The notes beneath the pieces are model-generated. The model searched no databases. It saw nothing but the letters and a program-made list of their open reading frames with translations, and was not told the origin of the DNA. Of a stretch of DNA of 64,000 nt, positions 32,210-44,745 are shown piece by piece; position 1 is the first letter of the stretch, and every line of letters begins with the position of its first letter. Source of the DNA: Arctopsyche grandis (taxonomy: Eukaryota > Arthropoda > Insecta > Trichoptera > Hydropsychidae); the NCBI RefSeq assembly GCF_051622035.1, contig NC_135356.1:4862579-4926578 (forward strand), read 5' to 3'. The position numbers were made by a program, and so were the translations under genes.

Positions 32210-32665
32210 TATAGCCAGCAGCATACCTCGCTCGTTAAGCTTCTGCTTAGCAACGAGAGGCGCTGGGTTTGATCTCATGAGCTGACCTCGATTGAAAAGA
32301 ATTTTTCTGAGTATATCTGTAGTGCTGCTGGTCAGACTTGGATATTTGTGACTCCAGGTCGATCGTTTCCTATCAGAGTTTGCCAATTTTCTCCGATTTC
32401 ATTGTTGAAACGGTTCCCGTTTAAAAATTGGCTAAAAATCCTTCCTACCTACTATGTCATCACTATTTGAATATGATTAATGTACATTCAAATTTATGAA
32501 GAATTCATAGATGTCTCATTAATTTGCGAGTTTTTCGGTGACTCGTAATTCAACGACTTGTAATAAAAATGCTGCACTGTAATTTTAATTTGTAATTGGC
32601 TGGGAAGGCGCGTTCGGGTTTACTTGTAAGGCCTTCCTGGTATATATGTAAAAATAAATAAATAT
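32210..32665 (+). mobile_element. tRNA-derived SINE, copy 1
   Basis: tRNA-like head (CAGCATACCTCGCTCGTTAA ... GCTGGGTTTGATCTC, the latter a decayed B box), body with ATCTGTAGTGCTGCTGGTCA and ATAGATGTCTCATTAATTTG, tail GGCCTTCCTGGTATATATGT and A-rich end. Three other copies occur in the window. Confidence 0.85.
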
Positions 32666-32859
32666 ATAGACAAAACATATTTATACATAATCATAATAAC
32701 TAAAATACAAAAATATATATGTATGTATATAAAAAAGATGTTTTTTAAAAACTAACCTCTTCTATATTTTGTTCATAAAATTCATACAATATATAAAAAA
32801 AAATGCATATGAAAAACCTAATTGAGAAATCACCAACTCTCTCCGTAAAGTTTGATGAT

Positions 32860-32985
32860 GATGAGTAGTCACCGGACCCAGAAGGTGCCGCGTATTGTTC
32901 AAAGGTTGTAAATGCATTGTTAAAGGTTTGCCGAACCTTTTTTACAAAGGATTTACAACAATGGAACAATGGATAGCACTGTGAC
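32860..32985 (-). repeat. Short dispersed repeat, inverted relative at 46690-46790
   Basis: CAAAGGTTGTAAATGCATTG, TTAAAGGTTTGCCGAAC and ATGGATAGCACTGTGACTAT recur inverted at 46690-46790. Class unknown. Confidence 0.75.
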
Positions 32986-33490
32986 TATCCCGTGTCTAAT
33001 GATGAGTATGGCAAAGTGCTCAATCTGCCTTGGCGAGAGGGGGGGGCGAAAAGGGAAAAAACGATCAGAACAGTGTGGACGATAGACGTCACCGTGAACG
33101 AAGATGCAGTATTTTCAAACGTGTCTATTACGATTATTTTTCACCATCGTAATGGCGGACTTGATTTCCACATATATTGATGACCAAACCGAACAAAATG
33201 GCAAAGTTTGAAAACGATCGAATAAGAACCCAAACTTTGTCACACGACAAAATCGATTTCGAACTAAGAAGAGGTTAGTAATTAGTAAAAAGCAATAGCA
33301 TTATAATAATAGCAGATGAAGTATGTAAAAATATCAAATAATAAAGTACAATGTGAGGGCATCTACAGCTAGCACCAGCCGCAAATACAAAACATTCATG
33401 TGAGGCCCAAATGAAAGAAAGAAGATCAAAATTCCATTCATACATCACATACAATTATGAAAATAAGGATGAGCGCAGGCTGCCAGACAA
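32986..33490. other. Moderately GC DNA, no gene recognised
   Basis: 33030-33200 contains GAACGAAGATGCAG and TAATGGCGGACTT. The stop-free plus frame 32992-33180 resembles nothing I know. Confidence 0.35.
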
Positions 33491-33495
33491 ATAGG

Positions 33496-33768
33496 TTAAA
33501 ATAATCTCCGATAACCTACGCTCACTGAGGTGCAAAAAATATTACATTCAGGCTCAACAGCAACGATTTCATAGATAAGTCGGATAGATCTTGGAATAAG
33601 AGCCATTCGATTAAGAACTGTGCGGGTAGGAGGTACAGTCATCAAATGATGACGTTTACCACGCACATAATTATCAGGGACGTAAAATCCCAAGTGTTCC
33701 AGCAACAACTGGCATGACGTATTACCACGTAGAAGCTGTATAAGTTCAATGGAATTATACCCAAGCAT
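33496..33768 (-). pseudogene. LINE ORF C-terminal remnant
   Basis: Minus frame LLEHLGFYVPDNYVRGKRHH, LMTVPPTRTVLNRMALIPRS and SIRLIYEIVAVEPECNIFCT matches the C-terminal segment common to jockey/R1-type insect LINE ORF2 proteins (LG..VP, PxxRT, SP..R, then a Cys/Phe-rich end). Only ~90 codons survive; the upstream frame is broken. Confidence 0.65.
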
Positions 33769-33779
33769 GCTCTAAAGGA

Positions 33780-34824
33780 AATGAGTAGGGTAAAGATATG
33801 GGTAATACCCATACTCTTTCCTATATAGGACACAAATAAATGCTTTTTGCACTTTCTGAATGATTATACAAACTCATGCATATGATGATATATTTTTCGA
33901 GACACATTCAATCAGACAGCCTTTGTAATCGCTCTTCTACTATGATTTATCCGAAATGGGTATTTGGATTCAGTTTTTAAAAATCAAGGTACCCGTTCAA
34001 TCGTAAATCCATTTTTGGTCAAAAATAATATATCTGTGCTATTTTATGTATGTAGGTGAAATAACTTTTCTTGGTTATGTTGAAACATGTTAGGAGTTAA
34101 TAAGTGTGAAATTAAAAATCGTCCCCAAACATAATAAAACAAATCAAATTCGAAATAAGCAAGCAACATTTTTATTGATATAAAAGAACTTTTGAACTCG
34201 CAAGTCCTGAATATATTTTATTCAGTTGTTTTCTAATTTAAAAATCAAAATTATACATGTTTGGAAAATATAAACAATTGATGCTTGACATTTTTTTACC
34301 AGTTTTCAGAATAATTAATTAATATCAACGTTTTTGGAAGAACTGAATCATACATACATACATACATATATTTAGAATAATCGCTTACATCTACATATAC
34401 AAATATTTCGAATTTTTTTGGTCGCTTTCAGAAATTATCGCAAGTTTGCGATATCCGGGTCAAATGTGATTGATTTCCATTCCATTATATGTATTTCGTA
34501 CAACGAGTATGTGGGACACAATCAATTGCATCTGAATAATATAATAATTATTAAATTAATGGGGCAAAATTATGTTTAATTTTAATTGTTGTCAACGAAT
34601 AAAAGTTTTGGTTGATAATTACAAATTTAAATATTTCAACTTATGGATCGAAATATGGGGCATTAAATCGAATGTTTTAATTTTGATAACGAGATCAATT
34701 CCTTATATAGATAGGCGGTATAATCGCAGAAAAGATTTTTAATTGGATGTTTTGAATTTGATTTTTTTTTAAATTTATTAAGTCAAAAAATGAAAATTGA
34801 TTATTGAAAAAAAAATAGATTTTC
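33780..34824. other. AT-rich intergenic DNA
   Basis: No gene, RNA or repeat recognised. Confidence 0.4.
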
Positions 34825-35278
34825 TTACAGTCGATCCGATGTCGCGTGAGACTTTCGAGAATCGAGCATGCTGTCGCATTCGTCCAACGTGTTGCAACAT
34901 TGTGAGGACGTAAAATAATTTCTTCATTTTTTAAAAATTATTTCTTACTTAACTATATAATATTATTACAATATATGTAATTCAATGCAAGGTCTTTAAT
35001 AATATTAAATACTGTCCATAACGTTGACATTTACTTTGTCATCTAAAAAATATAAATTTGTATTAATATAAAATATATACGTATTTCATCAATAAATTTA
35101 AAATATCAACAACTTACGTATTTTATATTAAAATTTTATTTATATTAATATTTCAGAACTCAAAATATGAAAAGTCAAATTATACGCACGAACAATGTTG
35201 TATTTCGTGACCAAAATGCAATGCGAAACTGAAACGAAATGTAATTGGCCATCGCGAATCGAGTGGGGGGGGGGGAGG
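34825..35278 (-). repeat. Family F dispersed repeat
   Basis: Inverted relative of 30056-30510: TACGCACGAACAATGTTGTA, AATGCAATGCGAAACTGAAA, GTAATTGGCCATCGCG, ending in a G-run at ~35265-35277. Confidence 0.8.
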
Positions 35279-35289
35279 TTGAATGAGAT

Positions 35290-35557
35290 GGCACGACTAT
35301 AGATATTGAAATGACAATGGGCGGATCACATAGCTAGAAGAAAGGACGATATATGGACAAAAGAAGTGCTCGAATGGTACCCGAGAGAATGCAAAAGTAT
35401 GCAAGGAAAGTATACAGGGGAAATATGTAGATGGGTGAAATTAAAAATACAAATGTGTGGGGTGAGATGGATGAGAATTGCCCAAAATAGAGACGAATGG
35501 AAGCATGTGGGAGAGGCCTTCATCCAGCAGTGGATGGCGATGATGATCATATTTTTG
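35290..35557 (+). mobile_element. RTE 3'-end fragment
   Basis: Plus strand encodes WTKEVLEWYPRECKSMQGKY, RWMRIAQNRDEWKHVGEAFI and QQWMA, then (GAT)n. Homologous to the 24.1-25.3 kb copy but with frame damage near its 5' side. Confidence 0.88.
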
Positions 35558-35639
35558 TTTGTGATTAATCGGACCAAAACGCACGTCACAAGATTTCAAA
35601 ACTTACATACCGTCAAGTTTGTTATTTAAATATAACATA

Positions 35640-36420
35640 AGTCAAAAAATGAATAGTGATTTAGGGCACAAAATAAAGAGAATAGCTTCAATTGTTTATG
35701 TTTATAATTATGGGTATAAATTACGGGACAAAATTGTTCGTGGCAGACAAGAACGTTGTTAGCCGTTTTAGCGCCGATCGAATTTCTCTCGGTGACTTTT
35801 TTGACTTCGAAACAGTGATTATTGACGTTTAATCTCGTGACGGAATCTATCTAAATATACATATATGAATAAATTGATCAGTCCATCGATTCGGTGTAGA
35901 CAAACTGACGACGGATAATTAAGCGGAATTATCATTACACATATTATTACATATAATGACAAGCCTAAGCGGGTTAACGCGACAAATATTGTACATCGTT
36001 TATGTAAAAACGAGGCACTTGTATCAACAGTGTATTTATTGTACGTCGTTATCCCGTCAATTTTGACGGAAATTGTCAGTCTTTCGCCACGAGTGTTGAA
36101 AGGTTTCCCCATTTGTGCACAATCGAATTTATGTATAGGTATGTAATTACCGATTAATCTGGATGAACGCGCGTGTGAGATGCTGCGGCCAGGTTGTGAA
36201 TTTGAAAGGGTCTGTGGGTTTTCCACTTTTTCATTTAATAATAATAAACGTCAATAATTAGACTTGTTATTTGAGTGACTGAATAAGCAAAGTTACGTTC
36301 GTATTTGTATGGTTTTAGAGTACGTTCGGTGTTTTCCACATGTTCGACCATTTTTAAAAGGTTCAACGGTTGCTAGTAAATGATTTGGTGTGTGGAATTA
36401 TTTTAATAGAACCGATCTAC
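35640..36420. other. Intergenic DNA, no gene recognised
   Basis: A stop-free minus frame at 35819-36226 (135 codons) has no family signature or splice support. Confidence 0.35.
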
Positions 36421-36432
36421 ATAGTATGAGAG

Positions 36433-37520
36433 TAGGGGTTCCAAAAAACCGCCCGAAATAAAAAGCCGGTTTTCGGTTTTTTTACAAATAAAAAGCTGGT
36501 TGGCCGGCTTTCACCGGTTTTTAGAAAATTAAGATTTTTTTTAAGTTTAAAATTTTTATATCGAAAAAAATGTAAATATGTATATAATATATAATGCAAA
36601 AAAAAAAGTTTTTTATAAATTAAATTAAGTTATAAATATTATGAACTTTCATAAGATCATTACTATATATTATTATTACAAATATTACAAATAATACAAT
36701 TTGTATCATTTGTACGTATATCACAGCCATAAAATGGCAGATCCTAAATACGCACAAATAATTAAATGATTTAAATAAGCTACTATCAAGAATATATTAT
36801 TTAAAAAATAATGTGCAACCTCGCAGAAAAACAATAATTGGGGAATCGTGAAAAACTGCTGAGATTCAAAGATATACATCGATAAAGAGATTTCATAGTT
36901 GTTTTTACGCATCTTTTTTAGCTTAACAAACCCAAAAGCAAACGTTGCAAAATTCGGAAACAAATTCATTTGAAATATCACGAACATTTTAAATCCATAA
37001 TAAAAGTAGGATGTGGCCTCAATTTTTAAAGGGCTTCCAAATTCTTTTGAAGAAAAATCAATTATATTTCGGAAATTCCTATACATTTTGCCATAAATCA
37101 TTTGAGTTAACGACAACTTTTTTTGATGTTTTCAAGTACAAGGATTTGTAGTAATATTTTCTATACCTGAAGTTGGGTAGGTCATTGAAACTACATACTT
37201 TCAATAATATTTTATTGGTTTATGACCTGGTCCATTACAAAATCTCAAAAAAACCACTCAAGAAAGAAAGTAATGTACCTTTTTTTTGTTCAAAGAAATA
37301 TACGCCTATTACCTAAGAGCGTTTATACACATTTATTTTGATCATAATTGTTAATTTTGAAATTTGAAATTCATAATTGGTAATTTTGGGGAAAAAAACA
37401 TCAATTAAAGAAAACCTTAAAAAGCCGGTTGATCGAGCCAAAAAGCCGGTTTTCGGTTTTTTGAAAAATGGTCAAAAAGCCGGCTTTTCGGTTTCGGTTT
37501 AAACCGGCTTGGAAGCCTTA
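36433..37520. mobile_element. hAT-like non-autonomous element, copy 2 (family E)
   Basis: Ends TAGGGGTTCCAAAAAACCGC and CCGGCTTGGAAGCCTTA. TAGTATGAGAG occurs on both sides (36422-36432 and 37519-37529), so an 8-bp hAT-type duplication fits within it. The interior is AT-rich; a minus frame (36721-37116) partly shared with copy 1 has no recognisable domain. Confidence 0.8.
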
Positions 37521-37631
37521 GTATGAGAGAAAAGAAAATCAGAAAAGATCAGTAAAAAAATTAAGGAAACAATAAATATTCTGAATGGATCCTATAAACC
37601 GACCAAAAATAACATTAAATATGTCAATACA

Positions 37632-37912
37632 CAAATTACCTAAACACAATCTGCTTTAGGTCATCGACTTTAGAGAGTCTTTAATTAATATTATGTATTA
37701 GATGTATTATGAGCATTTATAAGAATTGTAAATAGGTTTTTGTGCTCTTTTTCCTATTACGCTGTACATTAGAATAATATAATACTATGATTACTAACAA
37801 AATTAAATTAAAAGTGTAAAATAGAAAATGATCAGTAGACTAATAGCTATTAAAATAGATATAAGATGTATTGTGAACATAATTTAGTAATAATAAAAAG
37901 CATTTAAAATGT
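37632..37912 (+). repeat. Dispersed repeat family R15
   Basis: ACACAATCTGCTTTAGGTCA through TAAGATGTATTGTGAACATA; matches 15690-15955 and 44490-44745. Confidence 0.78.
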
Positions 37913-38384
37913 ACGTCTGATCAGCTAAATGATTAAAAAGCCCTATGGCTGTGCATATATATACATACATAAGAGTATTTAAAAGAAAGGGTTAGTTGTC
38001 GCTATAATTGGCGAAAACAGAAAACAGAAAAATTTATCATAATCTAATTTTTCTCTGAAATGATAATCCAGAATAAAAAATATTTCAATTGGTGTGACTT
38101 TAAAGCAGATTTTTTTTTAATGAGATTCAACCATAGTTTTGGGGTTCTATTTTATTTTCATAAATTATTTTAAAAAATCATAAAATCGTACTAGGAATAT
38201 ATGTTTAATTTAACTAAAGTCGAATCAATCTAGCGTGAGACTCTATAATTCATTTTTGACATAATACTTTTACTCTATAATTCATTTTTGAGTAGTGGAA
38301 CATTTAATTAGCAGAATTTTTTGAATTTATTATGAAAAATATTCTGGAATATTGTTTGGTCGAACTGATAGACTTACAATGTAC

Positions 38385-38820
38385 ATGTTATCGCGTTCAC
38401 CCCCCCCCCTGGACCCGCGATGGCCAATTACATTTCGTTTCAGTTTCGCATTGCATTTTGGTCAAGAAATACATTAGCGGGCGGTAGAAATTGACTTTTA
38501 TTTTTGTTACTTTTGAGTTCATGTTTCGTATTTTGAAATATTTACATTATTAATAAAATTTTAGTATAAAAAAGTGAGTTGTTGATATTATTAATTTATT
38601 ATTTATGGAATACGTATATATTTTATATCAACGGAAATTTATAATTTTTAGGCGATAAAAGTATTTGTCAACGCCTTGTTATGGACAGTTAAACTTACAG
38701 TCATATTATTAAAGATCTTGCATTGAATTATACTGTTAAATAAGAAATAATTAAAAACAAATAAAGAAATAGTTTTACGTATTTACAATGTTACATATAT
38801 TTGCACGAAAACGACATCGG
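38385..38820 (+). repeat. Family F dispersed repeat
   Basis: C-run at 38400, then GCGATGGCCAATTACATTTC, CAGTTTCGCATTGCATTTTG, followed by the AT-rich half that runs into Helitron C. Confidence 0.78.
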
Positions 38821-38868
38821 ATCGACTATATTATGTATTTTTCGAATAATACAATCGCTTCTTCTAAA

Positions 38869-39264
38869 TCTAAAATATAATTTCGAAAGCGACTTTGTTA
38901 GTTTGTAAATATTGTTGGTTGGAAAATGGTTGGGAACTTCGAAAACAAGTCAAAATTTCCATGATGATATGGGGACGGGGGATGGGGGGCGCCGGGGGCG
39001 AAGCCCGTTGGGCGTCGGGGGAGCCGTCGGATTCTGGTATAATATATAATACATCTAATATATACTTTCGAAATATACTTTATAACTATAGTTGGTTGGA
39101 AGTCGAAATCAAGTCAGTTTCTATGACGATTCGATTGGTTGAATATATATTTTTTTCGATTCAGATAAATTTAATAAAAAAACAAATGAATATCTACTAT
39201 TAGATTCGCCATGTTTAAGCTGTTTATATTACAAATACTGAGCGAAGCCGGGTAAAACAACTAG
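38869..39264 (+). mobile_element. Helitron-like family C, composite copy with G-rich block
   Basis: Starts TCTAAAATATAATTTCG; the G-rich block 38968-39028 (GGGGACGGGGGATGGGGGGC) ends GGATTCTGGTAT; a second 5'-like start lies at 39054; ends CCGGGTAAAACAACTAG. Inverted counterpart of 14171-14670. Confidence 0.78.
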
Positions 39265-40004
39265 TGTACTATATTTAAATGAAAAATTGGCAGAATTGAA
39301 GTTATGTCGCATTAAAAGGTTAAATGAAAATGAAAGAGTAATGAAGCTGTGAAAAGTGTAAGTACTCCAAAAAAAATTGACACTATCTAAAGATAACAGG
39401 ATAACAGGATTGATGAAATATAAGATTATGCGAAATAAACCACTGGAATGTATCGAAACGGATAAAGATCTATTCGATTGAAGTTAACCTCAATTATGAC
39501 GGTTATTATGATTCTAAGAATGGCTTGGTTAGTTTTTGCATATTTGCTATGACGGATTTCCAATTGTTATCTCACTTGTTGAGAACATGTGTAAATTGAG
39601 CGACACTTTTTAGGTAAGTTAATCAGAGGTTTATCCGAATTATCGGATCAACCGGTTTTCGTCAAATCACTGATTGTAAATTTTGATTGAATGTTTTTAA
39701 ATTCCAATTATATAAATAAAGACTCGTTGACTTATTGTTATTATTATTAATTATATTAATGCGTAATTTTATAAATATTTACGGCATTATTAAACGAAAT
39801 GATAGAAGTGTTGATTTATGGTCATTTTTGGATCGTTTCTAGATAGATGCAGTTAAAATTATTAAATAGACACACATCAATTCATTTCATTCAGATGTTT
39901 CGTATTATTAAAAGTTGCACTTGGAACATTCTATAAGATGACAATGATAAGAACCTTTAAGGATTGACGGTCATTATAACACATACGCTTTGAATATACA
40001 TATG

Positions 40005-40083
<79 letters not shown>

Positions 40084-40604
40084 AACATGCATACATATGT
40101 ACATTTCATTGTGAATGCATAACAATTAAAATTGATTTTCAAAAATGGTCAACGACGACCTAGAAAAAAGAGGTCACGGAAAGTATTCCGTTTGAATTAA
40201 TCAAAAATAAGGTTAAAATTAACACTCATCAGCAATATATAAATTGATTTTTCTCTGCCTTGACTGACTCTACATTCTACCAATCGCAAGTGCCAAAGTA
40301 GCAGGCAAACCGAAGCTGACGAACACGGGACTAGCGCATATAAACGACTACCACGAAATAAACTCGAACCGGTTAAACTCACCACGAGGTGAGCGAGATA
40401 AATAAACACTTATTGATTCTTCATTAGTCACCAACAATTATTTTTTCTTTTTTGATTATGAGAACTTTGTGTGGGGTACAGTGCCCCGGTTATAAATATT
40501 TACCAGGAAAGATTAATAGGTAAACAAACCCCAATGCACCTTCCTGCATTGCAATTACAAAAAATACAACATTTTTATTACATATTAACAAATTATATTT
40601 ATAT
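39265..40604. other. AT-rich intergenic DNA
   Basis: Apart from the (TA)n tract at 39995-40083, nothing is supported. Confidence 0.4.
39995..40083. repeat. (TA)n microsatellite
   Basis: About 90 bp of TA flanked by ACATATGTATAT-type sequence. Confidence 0.97.
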
Positions 40605-40960
40605 TTGAGAGGACGCCGGGTTCGATCCCGATCGACCTCGATTGAAAAGTATTTATTCTGAGTATTTTTTGTAATGCTGCTGGTCAGAACTGGATATTTA
40701 TGACTCAATTGGCTAAAAACCTTCCTACCTACTATATGATTATATACAAAATGATTAATGTACAGTAAAAATTTATGTTCAAATTCATAGATGTCTCGCT
40801 AATTTCGAGTTTTCAGTGTATCGTAATTCAGTGACTTATGTATTAAAAATGCTGTATTGTTTGTAATTGACCAGGAAGGCGCATTGGGGTTTACCTGTTA
40901 GGCCTTCTTCGTATATTTTTATATATGTATGTAAAATAAAACTAAAATAAAATAAAATAA
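40605..40960 (+). mobile_element. tRNA-derived SINE, copy 2
   Basis: GCCGGGTTCGATCCCGATCG (B box), the body as in copy 1, then ATTGACCAGGAAGGCGCATT and an A/T-rich tail. The 5' part of the head is lost. Confidence 0.85.
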
Positions 40961-41527
40961 GTCGCTGAATTATACCATGAAGGAAACCGAAAAACTTGAA
41001 ATTAACGAGACATCTATGAGTTTTAAACTTAAATCATAAATAATACTCAAATAGTGGTAACATATTTGGTAGGATGGTTTTTAGCCAATTTTTTAATTTT
41101 TCAGATTGTTTTTTTTTAATTTTTCAGAATAAACTCTGATAGGAAACGATCAACTTGGAGTCACAAATATCCAAGTCTGACCAGCAGCATTACAGATAAT
41201 ATACTCGGAATAAATTATTTTCAATCGAGATCAACTCACGACTGTGCCGGCCTTACATCCGATGGCGCCCTCGGGCAATTTTTTCTATAGACCCTTAGAA
41301 AGAACTTTCGCCTTTGGCGCTCTAATCTAAAATTTTGAATGGCTTTTGGCGCTCTAATTTTAAATTTTAAAGCGTCTTTGGCGCATCGTTCGACGCCCTA
41401 ACTTATTTGGCACCATCAGGCACCACCCGACTTAGCCCCCCCTCTAAAACCGGCACTGACTCACGGGATCGAACCGGGCGACCTCTCGGTGCTAGGCAAA
41501 AGCCCAACCGCCGAGCCATGCTGCTGG
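40961..41527 (-). mobile_element. tRNA-derived SINE, copy 3, interrupted by a hAT MITE
   Basis: On the minus strand: ATGGCTCGGCGGTTGGGC (A-box-like), GGTTCGATCCCGTG (B box), then the body. The 3' tail is truncated where it meets copy 2, so the two sit tail to tail. A 217-bp hAT MITE splits it at 41242-41458. Confidence 0.88.
41242..41458. mobile_element. hAT-type MITE with 8-bp target duplication
   Basis: Ends CTGTGCCGG and CCGGCACTG, flanked by ACTCACGA (41234-41241) and ACTCACGG (41459-41466). The interior has repeated TTTGGCGCTCTAAT-like motifs and no coding sequence. Confidence 0.85.
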
Positions 41528-41608
41528 ATAAATATACGAAAGAAAATTTCCCATTTTAATTAATTTATTGCATAGAACATAGTTCTATGTCAAAACAATC
41601 TATTGAAG

Positions 41609-42001
41609 GGGTCTACGTGACGAGACAGAATGTTAAATAACAGAAAACACAAATATCGGAAGGCAAAGATCGAAAATCGAAAGATCTTAAGTTGAAAGAT
41701 CAACAAAAAAAAGGGTGCATGGTAAACGGTACATACTCACTTAATTTGCGCGAGCAGGATACAACAGGAACAAGAGGAACATGCTTTTCCTCCCGTATTC
41801 TGCGCGCGCACATTAATACGGGAGGAAATGCCTGTTCCTCTTGTTCCTGTTGTTTCCTGCTCGCGCAAATTAAGTGAGTATGTACCGTTTACCATGCACC
41901 ATTTTTTTTATCTTTCGACTTAAGATCTTTCGATTTTCGATCTTTGCCTTCCGATATGTGCGTTTTCTGTAATTTAACATTCTGTCTCGTCACGGAGACC
42001 G
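41609..42001. mobile_element. Mutator-like palindromic MITE (M), intact, 9-bp target duplication
   Basis: Arms of ~190 bp meet near 41812. Ends GGGTCTACGTGACGAGACAG and, inverted, CGGTCTCCGTGACGAGACAG. CTATTGAAG flanks it at 41600-41608 and 42002-42010. 9-bp duplications with long terminal repeats starting with G point to the Mutator superfamily. No transposase. Confidence 0.93.
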
Positions 42002-42010
42002 CTATTGAAG

Positions 42011-44385
42011 ATAGAAAATGCATTTGTTTGGTAGTCAAAAGAATATAAACATAGTTGTAATGATTTATTTTTGGTCCGACGAAATTGGGTCAAATTAACC
42101 AACGAGAAATATTACATACATATTTAGATATGGAATAATGTTGTGATAGTTAAAGCTTAGAATCCGTAATGATTACACCAGAAGTTGTAGATTGTATCTT
42201 AAATAATGATTTCTACTCATTATGTATAATTGGCTTATGCGGGAATCACACTATCCAATTCGTTGCACAAGTTCAGCAAATCAGGTGGTTTTTCCCTCAT
42301 TACCTGATGCACTTTTAACTGTGATGTTGGTCAGTAATCATTGTTCGCATGTTTAATTATATTATACGTTTGTATGTTTGTATATGTGTATGTGAATTAT
42401 AGTACATTCATTGCATTTTAATTATATGTACGTACATATGTACATTCGAGGGTATCTACACATGTTAGTATGCGATATCCATCATCGCTTACGTATGTAT
42501 ATGTATGTATATATGTACGATCGACTTCCTTGGATCAGACTTTTATATTTCAAATACGTTTTGACTTTGAAAATGAGCAGACATTTTATTTGACGTTTCC
42601 GTTTGCGTATTTCCTGCAAAACAATGGAGGTGCGTGAGTGAAAAGTGTGTGTGTGTGTGTGTAAATTCGATTTTCTCTACGATTCCGAGATATTTTCTGA
42701 CAATTTTCATCATCATTAAAGAGCATCATCAATACGCAAATCGAATATTGGATTTTTTTTCGAAAATTCAAATTGAAATCACGGGAACGAGCGTTTTTCG
42801 ACACGGGGGCGTTTTCGCGCGTCACTATATGTTCAAAAATAAAAATCGAAGATATAGTATATTATATGTAAGAATATTAGCGTGAATCGTTCTCGTTTTT
42901 CATGCTGTGTGCTTCTCAAAATGTTCGTGCAAAATTTCGCTCAAAATGATCATATCATCGTATAAATTTTAATAAATTGTTTTCTATTTATTTATTTCAA
43001 CAAATGTATTTACTTCGGACAAAGTTCTATTAATTTATTTTAAATTTGGCAAAATAATAATTCAAAATTACACATAAAATACTGATAAAATGATTGATTT
43101 TCGGTTACTTTGCGATATTGAAATTATTGCGGACGAGAGGGGGAGGGGGGGGGGGTGGAAGAAGAGGTGATGAATTTCCGGGGTCTGTACTATTTGAAGG
43201 GAAACTATATAGAAACTAAATAACATAAAATATGAACAATAGAGAATATGTTATTTTTGAAATTGTAAAATAAGACCGAAATGTATGTATTATATACGCA
43301 GATATACCTGGCGTCACCCAAGTGCACATACATGTATGTAAATATTTATGTAGGAATACATGGTTATTTTGGGTATATGCTTGAATTTATATTAAATTAA
43401 ATTTTGAATAAACATATAATACATACAATAATAAGTGTCATTATGTTATTTTATACAAAGCATGTACATACATAAAGGCGCATAGATTCATAAATATAGA
43501 TTTAATATTTTTTAAATTATTTTTATTAAGTGTTTTTACTATCTATGTTGAAAATGTGATGATTTGATTAAAATTTTAGATTAAATTGTAAATGTATATG
43601 TACTTTACTAGCAAAAATCGTCATCGATCAATGATCAATTTGGTAAAATAATCTTTTTTTTATTAAAAAACAAACCAATTCACATTCACACCAACTATGT
43701 ATATTTATTGTACAATTAACTTACAATTAGTAGACGCATTTCAAGATAAAAGTGACAAATTAAAATGCTGGACAAACAGACGTCGATTCTAACAAAGATT
43801 CAGTTGGAAAATGATTTTATCACCTTTATTTAAGGCAGTGAAAGCAGAAGCCACATATGTATGTATTTGCACCTCGTTGATTTTAAGCACGTAAATTGAG
43901 TCAATTTGGGCAATTTTTGCTCACCTTTTGATGGGATGGAAAATTTTTATATCAAGAATATGTATGTACATATGTACATATATCGAAAATGGGGAATTTT
44001 AAGCTTTCGTATAATTTTTTATTTGTGTTGTAGATTTATTTATTTTTTATACGCACGTAATTTTGTCTAACGGAATTTACCCAAACAGATAATTTTTTAC
44101 GGTTCTTTTTTTTTTAAAAATTATAAAAATATACTTACACAAATAATAATAATAATATTTTACAAAATAGTCGCGAATGTCAAAAAAATAAAGTAAAAAT
44201 ACTTGTGTGGGCTAAAAATGCTGTGCTAGCAAACTTATTTTCATATAAATCTTATTTATGTATGTACATTTGAGTTGGAAAACAATCTATTTTATCTTTT
44301 TCTATTTATTCTTTAAGTGTTTAAAGTTATTTTTCTGTCTTCGCCATTATCTACTATAAATATTTAAGCATCAGATCAAGAAGCA
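42011..44385. other. AT-rich intergenic DNA
   Basis: Includes (TG)n at ~42643-42661, a patch of higher GC at 42780-42830 (CGGGAACGAGCG) and a G-run at ~43139-43155. No gene supported. Confidence 0.4.
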
Positions 44386-44387
44386 TA

Positions 44388-44745
44388 TCTGTCATCATCA
44401 ACCTGGCGTTCAAAATGTGAAAGAATCAACCGAGTCAGTTTATCAAACGAATATATGTATGTATGTATGTATGTAATAGAGAATACAGATTACCTAAACA
44501 CAATCTGCTTTAGGATATCGACTTTAGTGAGTCTTTAATTAATATTATGTATTAGATGTATTATGAGCATTTATAAGGATTGTAAATAGGTTTTTGAGCT
44601 ATTTTTCCTATTATGCTGTAGATTAACATTAGAATAATATTATACTATGATTACTCACCAAATTAAATTAAATTGTAAAATAGAAAATGATCAGTAGATC
44701 AGTAGCTATTAAAATAGATATAAGATGTATTGTGAACATAATTTG
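44388..44745 (+). repeat. Dispersed repeat family R15, full copy
   Basis: CTGTCATCATCAACCTGGCG to AAGATGTATTGTGAACATAA, nearly identical to 15580-15955. Confidence 0.8.

Noticed and set aside
33642..33833. 63-codon minus frame overlapping the LINE remnant
   Set aside because: Out-of-frame shadow of the LINE C-terminal sequence at 33496-33768.
36721..37116. 131-codon minus frame in the hAT-like repeat
   Set aside because: Only the last ~20 residues resemble the frame in copy 1 (972-1235), and there is no transposase motif. Likely chance in AT-rich DNA.
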